Below, piece by piece: positions 18,657 to 28,675 of a stretch of DNA of 64,000 bases. A model generated the notes under the pieces. It was given only the letters and a program-made list of their open reading frames with translations. It was not told the DNA's origin and searched no databases. This DNA is from Cytophagales bacterium (lineage in GTDB: Bacteria; Bacteroidota; Bacteroidia; Cytophagales; Thermoflexibacteraceae). The position numbers were made by a program, and so were the translations under genes. The DNA lies in contig REAZ01000014.1 of the NCBI GenBank assembly GCA_004294445.1, forward strand, positions 45,231 to 109,230, given 5' to 3'. The first letter of the stretch is position 1, and every line of letters begins with the position of its first letter.

Positions 18657-20108
18657 CCCAAGCCGCACGACATCACGCACTAACACATCGAAGTCAGATT
18701 TCTGGCTTCGATGGTTGGTATTTGCCATTCGAATAGCGTATTTGCCATGCAAAATAGCATAAGAAGGGGCAGCCAAGCCGTCCTCATGGAGTCGCATTAA
18801 TATTTCTTTGTTTAAAGCAAATAGTTCGCTTTCTGCCAAATTTTTAGGATTGAAACGGAAGCAAACAATATTCATCGTAACGGGTGCAAGTAGCTCTAAG
18901 AGAGGTTCTTGCTTTATTAAACTCTCCAAATAGAAGGCTTGAGCTATGTTCTGTTTGATGAGGCTTGAAAACTTCTCGATGCCATGTTCTTTGAATGACA
19001 TCCATACTTTTAGGCTTTTAAAACCTCTGGAAAGTTCCATGCCGTAGTTGGTGATAGGGTCTGGTCCCGCAGCCATTCCTCTTTCATGACTTAGCAAATA
19101 ACTTGGTTGCAGGGCAAAAGCGTTGCGGTGTATTTCTTTGTCTTTGACCAACAAACAACCGACTTCATAAGGCATATACATCCATTTGTGGAGGTCAAAA
19201 GCCACACTATCAGCACTTTCTATAGCCCTAAGAGCTACTTGGTATTCGGGAACGAGCTTTGCCAACGCCCCAAATGCCCCATCTACGTGAAACCAAAGAT
19301 TTTCAGTTTGGCAGACCTCCAAAATAGCGTCCAAAGGGTCTATTGCACCTGTATTTACCGTTCCTACGTTGCCAATAATGCAAAAAGGAGCGAATCCGTT
19401 TTTTCTATCTTCGGCAATAAGTTCTTTCAGATGCACTATATCCATCTGAAAATCATCATTTACACGCACCTGTCGCACCGCTTCGCTCCCTATTCCACAC
19501 ACTTCTGCGGCTTTTTGCATACAGCTATGCGTTTCGGCAGAGGCATACATGACCAACTGCGAAGGCATCATTTTAAGCCCTTTTTGACGTATATTTTTGC
19601 GATCAAAGGCATTTCGGGCTATTACTAAGGCTGTGATATTTGCCATAGAACCGCCACTTAGCAGTATGCCACTTGCTTCATTAGGGTAGCCAAGCATTTG
19701 CTTGCACCAGTTTATGACTTGCTGCTCTACGTACATAGCGGAATGGTCGCCAATAGTTACGTTGGGGTTCATGCCCGCCGCTAACATTTCTGCCATCATC
19801 GCAAAAGGAGAGCCTGTACCCTGTACCCACGACCAGAAACGGGGGTGAACGTTGCCCTTGTTAAAAGGCAAAATATTTTCCTTAAAATCCTGATAAATTT
19901 GTGCAATATCCTCTCCTTTTTCGGGTAAAGATTTGGTAAAACTGTCTTTAGATGACTGAGAAGGCTTACGCCAAACGGGTTCGCTGCGGATATTTTGCAG
20001 ATAGGCAAACATATCCTCCACCATTTGGTGGGCTAAGTCCTTCATCTCTTCCCAATTTTGTGGGTCAAGTGTTTGCTCTTTTTCTAAAACTTGCTGAAAA
20101 TCAATCAT
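18642..20108 (-). CDS. PLP-dependent group II amino-acid decarboxylase
   Basis: A 488-aa enzyme of the aromatic-L-amino-acid / glutamate / diaminobutyrate decarboxylase family. The PLP lysine is in SVAFDLHKWMYMPYEVG. ILLSGGSMANITAL earlier binds the cofactor phosphate, and FHVDGAFGA provides the Asp that contacts the pyridine nitrogen. Length and order are complete. The amine substrate is undetermined: an aromatic amino acid is a reasonable guess. The hexosaminidase gene lies 63 bases upstream on the same strand. Confidence 0.9.
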   Translation of the reverse strand: MIDFQQVLEKEQTLDPQNWEEMKDLAHQMVEDMFAYLQNIRSEPVWRKPSQSSKDSFTKSLPEKGEDIAQIYQDFKENILPFNKGNVHPRFWSWVQGTGSPFAMMAEMLAAGMNPNVTIGDHSAMYVEQQVINWCKQMLGYPNEASGILLSGGSMANITALVIARNAFDRKNIRQKGLKMMPSQLVMYASAETHSCMQKAAEVCGIGSEAVRQVRVNDDFQMDIVHLKELIAEDRKNGFAPFCIIGNVGTVNTGAIDPLDAILEVCQTENLWFHVDGAFGALAKLVPEYQVALRAIESADSVAFDLHKWMYMPYEVGCLLVKDKEIHRNAFALQPSYLLSHERGMAAGPDPITNYGMELSRGFKSLKVWMSFKEHGIEKFSSLIKQNIAQAFYLESLIKQEPLLELLAPVTMNIVCFRFNPKNLAESELFALNKEILMRLHEDGLAAPSYAILHGKYAIRMANTNHRSQKSDFDVLVRDVVRLGLSMR

Positions 20109-20171
20109 TTAATTTTATTTTTTGAACGATAGTCAAGGTCTTACGACCATTGACTATGTTGGTCTCAGTTT

Positions 20172-22055
20172 CTATCTTCTTCTCTCCAAATCGGCACGCT
20201 TGAGTGTAATCAAATGACCTATTGGCTTTCCGTTTCTGTAGGTAATTACTCTTAGGGTAATGCCGCCGTCAGGCAGAGCTACAGGGCTTGTATATTTGGC
20301 AGAAAACTTATCGGGCATGGTATCATCAATGGTATAGAAAATGTCAATCCCTGCTATTTCGGTTTCCATTTCGAGCATCATTTTTCCATCTTTGTTAGTG
20401 GTCTTTATGATGGCATCGTAGGTAGCGCGCGAATAATTTATTTCAGCAACATCTGCCCTATCGAAGTGCGTTTCCATACGTGTGGTAAAATTATTCCAAT
20501 TTTTAGCTTCTTTTGGCGACCAATATACTTCCGACAATGCCCAAGCGCGGGGATAGGTCATGTACTCTACGTGGCGAAATGTTGGCGTTTGCTCTGACCA
20601 TAGGTTTGCCTGCCCGCCCAAAATGTGTTTTGCATCTATGCCATCTGGCACAGGTTCAAAGCTATACGATTTTTTGGTGCGTAGGCTGGAATAAATAGGA
20701 GGCTCTATAGTAGGGTCGCCTTGGATATAATCTATGTAAGTAAAGGCAGAAGGAGTTGTTACTACTTGGTAGCCCAAATGAGCCGCTTCAGCACCTATTT
20801 TTATGCCCCGCCAATTCATTACTGTTGCGGTGGTAGAAACGCCTCCTTCCAAAATTTCGTCCCAGCCTAATAATTTTTTGCCTTTTGCCTTCAAAATTCC
20901 TTCTACCCTGTTCATAAAATAGCCTTGCAAATCTTCTACGTGTCTGATGTTCATTTTCTTCATCAAGGCTTGGCAGCCCGCATCTGCCGCCCAATAGCCC
21001 TTGTAGCACTCATCACCGCCTACGTGAATGTAAGGGTTTGGGAAAAGCATCGCTACTTCAGTAAAGACTTTATCCAAAAATTCATATACTTTTTCGTCAG
21101 AAGGATTCAAAGTATTTTCTACTTTCATCTTGAATGTTCCATTGCCGAACCAATCTGCAAACTGTGTTCCTGGGTTGACGTACACTTTTTCCTTTGTACA
21201 GCTCAACTCTGGATAAGCCGCTAATGCCGCCATGCTATGCCCCGGCACGTCTATTTCGGGAACAATGGTAACGTTTCTGTCTTGGGCAAATTTGACAATT
21301 TCTTTGATGTCCTCGTGGGTATAAAAACCGCCGTAAGGAGTTGATTCGTTGGGCTTTGGCTCTGCTCTTTCGCCAAAATGACCCGCACGTTCTACTCTCC
21401 ACGCGCCTACTTGGGTAAGTTTGGGCAACGATTTTATTTCTATACGCCAGCCGTTATCGTCAGTCAGATGCCAGTGAAAAGTATTATATTTTAGCCTTGC
21501 AATTTGGTCTATATACTTTTTTACTTCCTCTTTGGTAAAAAAATGACGGCTCACGTCAAGCATCACACCCCTCCAGCCAAAACGGGGGTAATCTGTGATT
21601 TTTGCAGCCACAATGCTCCAGTTTGCTTTTGTAACAGCCTTACTTTCAATCTCTTTGGGCAAAAGTTGTAATAGTGTTTGCATACCATAAAAAAGTCCTG
21701 CGGGCTGATTGGCAGTAATGACTACGCCGCTCGAAGTCGAACTGAAAGTATAGCCTTCTTTTCCTAATTTCTCATTGGCTACTTCGCTCAAATTCAGTTG
21801 GATAGCTCCTGATTTGCCTTCTTGGGCTTTGATGAGGAATCCCGTAGGTGTGCTTAGTTTTTGTGCCAACATTTCGGCAACTGTGCGGGCTTCAGCCTTG
21901 TTAAAACTAATATTTTGCCCGTTTTTGAGCAAAAAAGAGCCGCTTTGTTTCACTACTTCCACAGGAATAGGAATCAAATTTATTGAATTGTTTTGTGCTT
22001 TGGCAGTAAAAACAAGCAATAAAAGAACAATGAGTAATAGATTTTTCATTTTCAT
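20172..22055 (-). CDS. Family GH20 beta-N-acetylhexosaminidase
   Basis: A 627-aa exported glycosidase that removes terminal GlcNAc or GalNAc from chitin oligomers, glycans or murein fragments. A signal peptide ends at FTAKAQ (about residue 21). A GH20b N-terminal domain (to about 150) precedes the TIM barrel. The barrel has RHFFTKEEVKKYIDQIA, WHLTDDNGWRIEIK and the catalytic Asp-Glu pair in HVGGDECY. A C-terminal beta domain with CHB-like features (about 545-620) ends the protein. No SusC/D pair or chitinase is adjacent. Confidence 0.94.
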   Translation of the reverse strand: MKMKNLLLIVLLLLVFTAKAQNNSINLIPIPVEVVKQSGSFLLKNGQNISFNKAEARTVAEMLAQKLSTPTGFLIKAQEGKSGAIQLNLSEVANEKLGKEGYTFSSTSSGVVITANQPAGLFYGMQTLLQLLPKEIESKAVTKANWSIVAAKITDYPRFGWRGVMLDVSRHFFTKEEVKKYIDQIARLKYNTFHWHLTDDNGWRIEIKSLPKLTQVGAWRVERAGHFGERAEPKPNESTPYGGFYTHEDIKEIVKFAQDRNVTIVPEIDVPGHSMAALAAYPELSCTKEKVYVNPGTQFADWFGNGTFKMKVENTLNPSDEKVYEFLDKVFTEVAMLFPNPYIHVGGDECYKGYWAADAGCQALMKKMNIRHVEDLQGYFMNRVEGILKAKGKKLLGWDEILEGGVSTTATVMNWRGIKIGAEAAHLGYQVVTTPSAFTYIDYIQGDPTIEPPIYSSLRTKKSYSFEPVPDGIDAKHILGGQANLWSEQTPTFRHVEYMTYPRAWALSEVYWSPKEAKNWNNFTTRMETHFDRADVAEINYSRATYDAIIKTTNKDGKMMLEMETEIAGIDIFYTIDDTMPDKFSAKYTSPVALPDGGITLRVITYRNGKPIGHLITLKRADLERRR

Positions 22056-22172
22056 TATGTTTATTATAAAAAATTCTTTGCTATGGCAAATTTATGCTAA
22101 AAATTAAATAGTTCCCTCGAAAGATTGCATCTTTCCCAAAAGATATGCTCCTTCACTATAGTTTCTTGAAAA

Positions 22173-23171
22173 TTAAAATAGTAAATATGGGCGTAATTTT
22201 TCCACTTGGCTTTCGTCCATTACTTTGGTTTTTAGCAAGTCTTCGGCAGTTGTGTAATTTCCATGCTGATTGCGGTAGTTGATGATGATTTGTGCATTTT
22301 TGTAGCCGATATAGGGGTGTACTTTTAGCGTATTTGCATCTGCGGTATTGATGTTTATCTTCTTGAATCCTATGCCTTTATCCGTTTTGGCGTATTTAAG
22401 TAATTCTTGGTAAACCTCTTCTTTGATGCCGTAAACGTCTTTTACCTGTTCTACGGAGTGAAAACCGCCTAAGCCATTTCTAAACTTGACAATTCGCTCG
22501 GAAATGACTGCTCCAATGCCTCGAATTTTCTTGAGTTGGGCGGTGTCTGCGGCATTGAGGTCAAAAGTTTCTATGGTATTTTCTTTTTTAGAATATTCTT
22601 TTTTGGGATACTTTTCATTCGCTATTTCAGTTGTTTTTTCCTGCTTATTTTCATTTCCTATTTTTCTATCTGCCAAATTTTCAGGAAGTTGGATGTACTC
22701 ATAAAGTCGTTTGTAGAGGTCTTCGGGGAAGCCATAAATTTTCTGTACATCACTTTTTATCTTAAATTTGCCTCCTTTGCTGCGGTATTTCTCTATTCTT
22801 TCTGCCAAATAAGGCTTCAAACCCAAAGACTTCCATTGTTTTACGTCAATCTGATTGGGGTCAAAAGCAAAAAATTGGATGGTTTCAACACTTGTGTTAT
22901 TGGCATAAAAAAATTTATTTTCCTCTTTTTCAATGCGTTGTGCTGAATCTTCTGCTTGTTTTTGCTTTTCCAAAGTAGCCATTGCTTGGTCGAGCAAAGC
23001 TACGTCTTTTTGGTAAGCATCTGTGCTGTAGTTTGGAGTTATGAAAAAATATTTGAGCAAAAGCGGAGTAATTAATAAAACTAACATCAAGAGAATCAGA
23101 ACAATAGTCCCTTTTATTTCGATTTGTGAAAAACCGAAATTATCTTTTAAAAAGTAAGTAAGTTTTTTCAT
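22173..23171 (-). CDS. ComEA-like helix-hairpin-helix protein with membrane anchor
   Basis: A 332-aa protein with one N-terminal transmembrane segment (about residues 20-42) and three consecutive ComEA-like helix-hairpin-helix units. Their key strings are FDPNQIDVKQWKSLGL, FDLNAADTAQLKKIRGIG and ININTADANTLKVHPYIG. Such units bind DNA non-specifically, so a membrane-tethered DNA-binding role (for example in uptake) is possible. The ATG at 23171 overlaps the aldehyde dehydrogenase stop (ATGA), which decides the start over an in-frame codon four residues upstream. Coupling to a dehydrogenase gene looks accidental. Confidence 0.87.
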   Translation of the reverse strand: MKKLTYFLKDNFGFSQIEIKGTIVLILLMLVLLITPLLLKYFFITPNYSTDAYQKDVALLDQAMATLEKQKQAEDSAQRIEKEENKFFYANNTSVETIQFFAFDPNQIDVKQWKSLGLKPYLAERIEKYRSKGGKFKIKSDVQKIYGFPEDLYKRLYEYIQLPENLADRKIGNENKQEKTTEIANEKYPKKEYSKKENTIETFDLNAADTAQLKKIRGIGAVISERIVKFRNGLGGFHSVEQVKDVYGIKEEVYQELLKYAKTDKGIGFKKININTADANTLKVHPYIGYKNAQIIINYRNQHGNYTTAEDLLKTKVMDESQVEKLRPYLLF

Positions 23172-24610
23172 AGTTTGATACAAATATTTTTCTCCTCTGT
23201 AAAGAATTTTAACGCCTCAAAACCACCTTCACGTCCCAAGCCTGAATTTTTTACACCACCAAAAGGCGTGCGCAAATCTCTTAATAACCAGCAGTTTATC
23301 CAGACAATTCCGCTTTCTAAGGCGTGGGCTACGTGGTGTGCAGTGTTCAAATTTTCTGTCCAAATCGTTGCAGAAAGACCGTAGGGAGTGCTGTTAGCGT
23401 ATCTGATGACTTCTTCCTCGCTTTCAAAAGGCGTGAGTGTAACTACCGAGCCAAAAATTTCTTCCTGATTAGTACGGCAGTAAGGAGAAAGCCCCTCGAT
23501 GACTGTCGGCTCAATGAAGTAGCCGTTTTCGCACCGCCCTTGTAGCTTTACGTCCTTGCCTCCTGTTAGCACTGTGCCGCCTTCTTGCTTTGCTAACTCT
23601 ATGTAAGACAATACTTTGTCTTTGTGTTGCTTAGAAACTGTAGCCCCCAAATCTGAATCGGCTTGCAAAGGGTCGCCTACTTTTAGCAACTTTACTCGCC
23701 TCACAAATTCGTTTTTGAATTTTTCGTAAATAGGTTTTTGAATAAAAATCCTCGACCCACAAAGGCAAATTTGCCCTTGATTGGTAAAAGAGGAACGCAC
23801 AGAAGTTGCGACAGCATTTTCAAAATTGCAGTCTGAAAAAATAATATTTGGGTTTTTCCCGCCAAGTTCTAAAGATAGTTTTTTGAATAGTGGCGCGCCT
23901 GCTAAGGCTATTTTTTTTCCTGTAGCTGTTCCGCCTGTAAATGAGATAGCAGGAATTTCGGGATTTTCTGCTATCGCCTGCCCTACTTTGTGTCCGTAGC
24001 CATGCACCAAATTTAGAACGCCTTTGGGCAAACCTGCTTCAATGCAGATTTCAGAAAGCAAATAGGCAGTCATGGGCGTAATTTCAGAAGGTTTGGCTAC
24101 CACACAATTCCCTGCCGCAAGTGCAGGAGCTATTTTCCAAGTGAACAGATAAAGCGGCAAATTCCAAGGGGAAATGCAGCCAACAACGCCTATTGGTTTG
24201 CGAAGTGTGTAGTTGATGGCGGTAGGCGAAGTAAAATGAGATTCGGAGGACTCGTGCAGGATAGCAGTGCCGTAAAAATGAAAATTAGCAGCCGCCCGCC
24301 CAATGTCCATTGTCTTTGCCAGCTCAAGCGGTTTGCCATTGTCGATGCTTTCTGCCAAAGCCAATTTTTCGCTGTAAGTATCTATTAATGAAGCTATTTT
24401 TAGCAAAAAAGCAGAACGCACCTGAGCTGAAGTAGCTGCCCAAGCAGGAAAAGCCGCCTTTGCTGCCGCTACTGCCAACGCTACGTCTTGCTCGTCTGCA
24501 TCGGGAATGTAACTGTAAATTTCCCCAATAGCGGGATTTATATTTTCTATATATTTCCCAGAAATTGGGGAAATAAACTTGCCATCAGTATAGTTTTTTA
24601 TGTATTCCAT
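23168..24610 (-). CDS. NAD(P)-dependent aldehyde dehydrogenase
   Basis: A 480-aa member of the ALDH superfamily, close to 2-hydroxymuconic-semialdehyde and betaine-aldehyde dehydrogenases. The catalytic Glu is in LELGGKNPNIIF and the nucleophilic Cys in NQGQICLCGSR. The cofactor region FTGGTATGKKIA and the C-terminal PFGGVKNSGLGREGG are intact. The enzyme oxidises an aldehyde to its acid in the cytoplasm. Substrate specificity is not visible. The gene ends in the coupled start of the HhH protein. Confidence 0.93.
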   Translation of the reverse strand: MEYIKNYTDGKFISPISGKYIENINPAIGEIYSYIPDADEQDVALAVAAAKAAFPAWAATSAQVRSAFLLKIASLIDTYSEKLALAESIDNGKPLELAKTMDIGRAAANFHFYGTAILHESSESHFTSPTAINYTLRKPIGVVGCISPWNLPLYLFTWKIAPALAAGNCVVAKPSEITPMTAYLLSEICIEAGLPKGVLNLVHGYGHKVGQAIAENPEIPAISFTGGTATGKKIALAGAPLFKKLSLELGGKNPNIIFSDCNFENAVATSVRSSFTNQGQICLCGSRIFIQKPIYEKFKNEFVRRVKLLKVGDPLQADSDLGATVSKQHKDKVLSYIELAKQEGGTVLTGGKDVKLQGRCENGYFIEPTVIEGLSPYCRTNQEEIFGSVVTLTPFESEEEVIRYANSTPYGLSATIWTENLNTAHHVAHALESGIVWINCWLLRDLRTPFGGVKNSGLGREGGFEALKFFTEEKNICIKL

Positions 24611-24666
24611 CTTGCAAAAGTGCTTTTTTGAGTCCCTAAAAACAAATCAAGCCAAAAATAGCCCTT

Positions 24667-27102
24667 CTAATATAAATCTGGAAATTTCGCTGGCACAACT
24701 TCTGCCATCACCGCATAGACCGCATCTATGATATCTTCGGGGTTAGGCTTAGAAAAATAATCCCCATCACTGCCGTAGGGCGGGCGATGAGGCTTTGCAG
24801 CCACGCATATAGGCTTAGAATCCAAGTATTTGAAGGCATTTTGCTCGTCTATTACCTGCTGCATCATGTAGGCACTTGCTCCGCCTGGTACGTCTTCGTC
24901 AGCAAAAATAACCCTATTGGTTTTTTGTAAAGATTTGGAAATACTGTGGTGAATATCAAAAGGTAATAGCGTCTGTACGTCTATGATTTCACAAGAAATG
25001 CCTACTTCCTGTAACTGTTCGGCGGCTTCCATCACGATTCGGCACATAGAACCATACGTAACAATCGTAATATCAGCGCCTTCTCTGATAGTTTCGGGAA
25101 TACCCAAAGGGACAGTAAACTCTCCTATGTTTTTTGGGATTCTTTCTTTTAGGCGATAGCCGTTCAAGCACTCTATCACCAATGCGGCATCGTCAGCCTG
25201 AAGCAAGGTATTATAAAAGCCCGCCGCTTGGGTCATGTTTCGGGGGACGAGAATATACATTCCTCTTAATGAGTGCAGTAGCATACCCATAGGTGAGCCA
25301 GAGTGCCAAATACCCTCCAACCTATGCCCACGACTACGCACTATCATTGGGGCTTTTTGCCCGCCTTTTGTGCGGTACTGTAAGCAAGCAACGTCATCTG
25401 TAAGCGGCTGCAATCCATAATAAATATAGTCTAAGTACTGAATTTCGGCAATCGGTCGCAAGCCACGCATCGCCGTTCCTATACCCTGCCCTATGATGGT
25501 CAGTTCTCTGATGCTTGTATCGGAAATGCGCACTTCTCCGTATTTGGCTTGTAACCCAGCAAAGGCTTGGTTTACATCACCAATTTTGCCTACATCTTCA
25601 CCAAAAGCAATGACTAAGGGGTTGATTTCAAATATTTTATCAAAATTTGCTTGCAAAACTTCTCTGCCATCTGCCAAACGGCTTTGCTCATCATAAATCG
25701 CTTTTACTTCCTTTACTTTGAGGGCAGACTGCTCGGACTCGCTGTACAAATGAGAGCTAAAACGCTCTGCATATCTTTTAAGGGCTGCATCTAACCATGT
25801 CTGCAAAGACTTTTTTACAACCAAATCTTCGAAACGAATCATTCTCAAAGCTTTTTTTACGGCACGCACCCCATCAGAATAGATAGGGTTCAACGTTTTT
25901 CTCAAGTCCTCTCTGACCTGCGTAATTTGGTGTTTTTGAGCGATACTTTTGGCAGGAAGTAATAAAGCAGTTTCTTCTAATAGCCTTAAAACTGTTTCAT
26001 GGTCGTTCTTCATAGAATCCACAAAGTTTCGCCATGCTTTTAACTTGGCATTATTGACTTTTATTTTTGCCGTTTGATTTATTTCTTGAAGTTCAGATTG
26101 GCGAGCAATGCCATTTTCCAATATCCAGTTTTCAAACTTTTTGAGGCAGTCAAACTCCTCCTCCCATTGCAGGCGTTCTTTGGTTTTGTAGCGTTCGTGC
26201 GAGCCAGAAGTGGAGTGTCCTTGCGGTTGCGTCATCTCGCAAACGTGAATCACTACGGGTACGTGTTCGTGCCTACATATATCTGCGGCATATTGGTAGG
26301 TGCGGCATAGGGTTTCATAATCCCAGCCTTTCACTTGGAAAATCTCTATGCCTTTTTCGTTTTCGGTGCGTTGGAAACCTTGCAGTACTTTGTATAAATC
26401 ACCTTTGGTTGTGTGGTGTTCCTGCCCAACTGAAATGCCAAAACCATCGTCCCAAATGGCTAAAAGCATCGGAATCTGGAGGACACCAGCGGCATTGATA
26501 GCCTCCCAAAAATGACCTTCGGACGAGGATGCATTACCTATAGTTCCAAAGGCTACTTCATTCCCACTGACAGAAAACTCGTGAAATTGATGCAATTCGG
26601 GGTTGTTGCGGAATAGCTTTGATGCCCATGCCAAGCCAACTAATCGGGGCATTTGCCCTGCGGTGCAAGAAACGTCAGCCGCCGAGTTGTTTATTTGGCT
26701 AAGACTTTTCCATGCTCCTTTTTCGTCCAAACTGCGGGTTACGAAGTGTGCGTTCATGGTGCGCCCTGCTGTAGCGGGGTCGAAATCGAGGTCTGCGTGG
26801 GCGTATAACTGTGCGAAATATGCTTCTAAGGTAAGTTCGCCAAGTGCAAACATAAAAGTTTGGTCGCGGTAGTAGCCTGAACGCCAATCTCCTTTGCGGA
26901 ACGCCTTTGCCATCGCTATCTGTGCTACCTCCTTGCCATCTCCGAAAATACCAAATTTTGCCTTGCCCGCAAAAACTTCCTTACGCCCTGCCAAACTTGC
27001 ATATCGGCTTTCGCAAGCAATACGGTAATCGTTGAGTATTTCCTCTTGTGAAGAAAAAAAAGTAGTGTTTTCTGTATTGGTTAAGGTCTGTGTATTTGTC
27101 AT
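24667..27102 (-). CDS. Fused alpha-beta E1 subunit of a 2-oxoacid dehydrogenase
   Basis: A protein of about 811 aa joining the E1-alpha and E1-beta parts of a branched-chain 2-oxoacid (2-oxoisovalerate) dehydrogenase type enzyme. The alpha part binds thiamine diphosphate: FGTIGNASSSEGHFWEAI followed by AIWDDG. A helical linker (about 390-475) leads to the beta part, with VIAFGEDVGKIGDVN and ADEDVPGGASAYM. The ATG at 27102 is chosen; a longer frame from 27168 adds 22 residues with no family resemblance. E2 and E3 genes are not in the window. Fusion into one chain is common in Bacteroidota. Confidence 0.92.
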   Translation of the reverse strand: MTNTQTLTNTENTTFFSSQEEILNDYRIACESRYASLAGRKEVFAGKAKFGIFGDGKEVAQIAMAKAFRKGDWRSGYYRDQTFMFALGELTLEAYFAQLYAHADLDFDPATAGRTMNAHFVTRSLDEKGAWKSLSQINNSAADVSCTAGQMPRLVGLAWASKLFRNNPELHQFHEFSVSGNEVAFGTIGNASSSEGHFWEAINAAGVLQIPMLLAIWDDGFGISVGQEHHTTKGDLYKVLQGFQRTENEKGIEIFQVKGWDYETLCRTYQYAADICRHEHVPVVIHVCEMTQPQGHSTSGSHERYKTKERLQWEEEFDCLKKFENWILENGIARQSELQEINQTAKIKVNNAKLKAWRNFVDSMKNDHETVLRLLEETALLLPAKSIAQKHQITQVREDLRKTLNPIYSDGVRAVKKALRMIRFEDLVVKKSLQTWLDAALKRYAERFSSHLYSESEQSALKVKEVKAIYDEQSRLADGREVLQANFDKIFEINPLVIAFGEDVGKIGDVNQAFAGLQAKYGEVRISDTSIRELTIIGQGIGTAMRGLRPIAEIQYLDYIYYGLQPLTDDVACLQYRTKGGQKAPMIVRSRGHRLEGIWHSGSPMGMLLHSLRGMYILVPRNMTQAAGFYNTLLQADDAALVIECLNGYRLKERIPKNIGEFTVPLGIPETIREGADITIVTYGSMCRIVMEAAEQLQEVGISCEIIDVQTLLPFDIHHSISKSLQKTNRVIFADEDVPGGASAYMMQQVIDEQNAFKYLDSKPICVAAKPHRPPYGSDGDYFSKPNPEDIIDAVYAVMAEVVPAKFPDLY

Positions 27103-27286
27103 TTTCGGAATTTTCGTATGTATATCTATTACTTTGTTTTGTCGTAAAAATCTATTAATTTCTGCCAATCACGCCCTAATACGAACTTGGTCTGTTGCCT
27201 TTGCGCGCCATAAGTTTGCTAAATTTTTATACAAAGATAGCACAAAAATTATTGATTTTTAGGTGCAAATTTTAGAAAAATACTTG

Positions 27287-28660
27287 TTATAGCCCTATTA
27301 AGTGCTGGAGCAAAATATCGAAAACCTTTGTGGGTTCTATGGAATTTTCTGTTAGCAAATGTTTGCTTTTGGAAATAATAAGCGGTCTATCTTGCTCACT
27401 TTCGGCAATTCTACCATGCGAACCGCGTATCAGGTTGGCATCAAGCGGTATCAAGTCCATGAGCATCCGAAAGCCCAATTTCTTTTTGAGTAATTTCCAC
27501 GCCACAACCAAAGGAACAGCAGTAATTTTGGGATTGACAAGCATTTCTACGGGGTCATAGCCTATTTTTTTGTGAATATCTACGATTCGGGCAAAATCAG
27601 GGGCTTTGCTATCTTCGAGCCAATAATAGTAGGTAAACCATGCATCTTTGTTAGCGACTGCGACCAAATCGCCTGAACGTGTGTGATTTAGGTGATATTT
27701 TTTCTTCCCTTCCTCGTCCAAAAGTAGTTCTATGCCCTCTATTTTTTCCAAAAGTTGCCTTACCTTATTGAGTTCATTTTTATCATTGATATAAATATGG
27801 CAAAGTTGGTGGTCTGCTACTGCAAAAGCCTTGCTCGCACCCGCATCCAAGAGTTCCAAACCTCGTTCCTCTCTGATGTTGAGCAAACCCGCTTCTCTTA
27901 GCACCCTATTGGGGTGAATTGGGTATTTTACGTCTGTGATGCCATACTCGGAAAGGAGAATTACGGATGCTCCTTTTTTCTCATAAAAGGTAATCAAATC
28001 TTTGCAAACGGCATCTATTTCTGCCAAATCTTTGGGAATGCTTGGGTGCTGCGTGCCGTAGCGTTGGAGGTTGTAGTCCAAATGCGGCAAATATATAAGT
28101 GTAAGCGTTGGGTTATGCCATTCCTCTACTAACTTTGATGCTTCGGCAATCCATCGGCTCGATTTGATGGTAGTCCTTGGTCCCCAAAAATCAAAAAGCG
28201 GAAAAGTACCTAATTTTTCTTGTAGCTTATCTCTCAAATTGGAGGGCTGCGAATAGCAATCGGGCATCTTTCGCCCATCTGCCAAATACTGCGGACGCGG
28301 GGTAACGCTGTAGTCCACAGAGGAATACATATTGTACCACCAAAATAGATTGGCACAAGTAAAAGACGCATCTAATTTTTTGGCTGCCTCCCAAATTTTT
28401 TCTGCCTGCACCAATTTGTTGGACTGTCGCCAAAATTTTACTTCACACTCCTCTTCAAAATACCAACCATTACCCACAATTCCATGCTCATTCGGGTATT
28501 TTCCTGTCAAGTAAGTAGCTTGTGCAGAGCAAGTTACCGCAGGAAGAACGGGGGCTACTGAAGTAGTTTTTGCTTGCGCTGCCCATGCAGAAACAAAAGG
28601 CATATTGCTGATAAGAGAGGGGGTTAAGCCTACTACATCAATGACAACAGTTTTTTTCAT
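27287..28660 (-). CDS. Alkaline phosphatase superfamily phosphodiesterase / nucleotide pyrophosphatase
   Basis: A 457-aa protein of the type I phosphodiesterase / nucleotide pyrophosphatase family. It starts with VIDVVGLTPSLISN, the first metal-ligand strand. The nucleophilic Thr is in PAVTCSAQATYLTG, followed by KYPNEHGIVGNGW. Further metal ligands are in LIYLPHLDYNLQRYG, LLSEYGI and SHGR. There is no obvious signal peptide. The enzyme should hydrolyse a phosphodiester or pyrophosphate of unknown identity. It lies 15 bases after PPK2 and both probably form one transcript. Confidence 0.87.
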   Translation of the reverse strand: MKKTVVIDVVGLTPSLISNMPFVSAWAAQAKTTSVAPVLPAVTCSAQATYLTGKYPNEHGIVGNGWYFEEECEVKFWRQSNKLVQAEKIWEAAKKLDASFTCANLFWWYNMYSSVDYSVTPRPQYLADGRKMPDCYSQPSNLRDKLQEKLGTFPLFDFWGPRTTIKSSRWIAEASKLVEEWHNPTLTLIYLPHLDYNLQRYGTQHPSIPKDLAEIDAVCKDLITFYEKKGASVILLSEYGITDVKYPIHPNRVLREAGLLNIREERGLELLDAGASKAFAVADHQLCHIYINDKNELNKVRQLLEKIEGIELLLDEEGKKKYHLNHTRSGDLVAVANKDAWFTYYYWLEDSKAPDFARIVDIHKKIGYDPVEMLVNPKITAVPLVVAWKLLKKKLGFRMLMDLIPLDANLIRGSHGRIAESEQDRPLIISKSKHLLTENSIEPTKVFDILLQHLIGL

Positions 28661-28675
28661 TTTTATTTTTTGCGG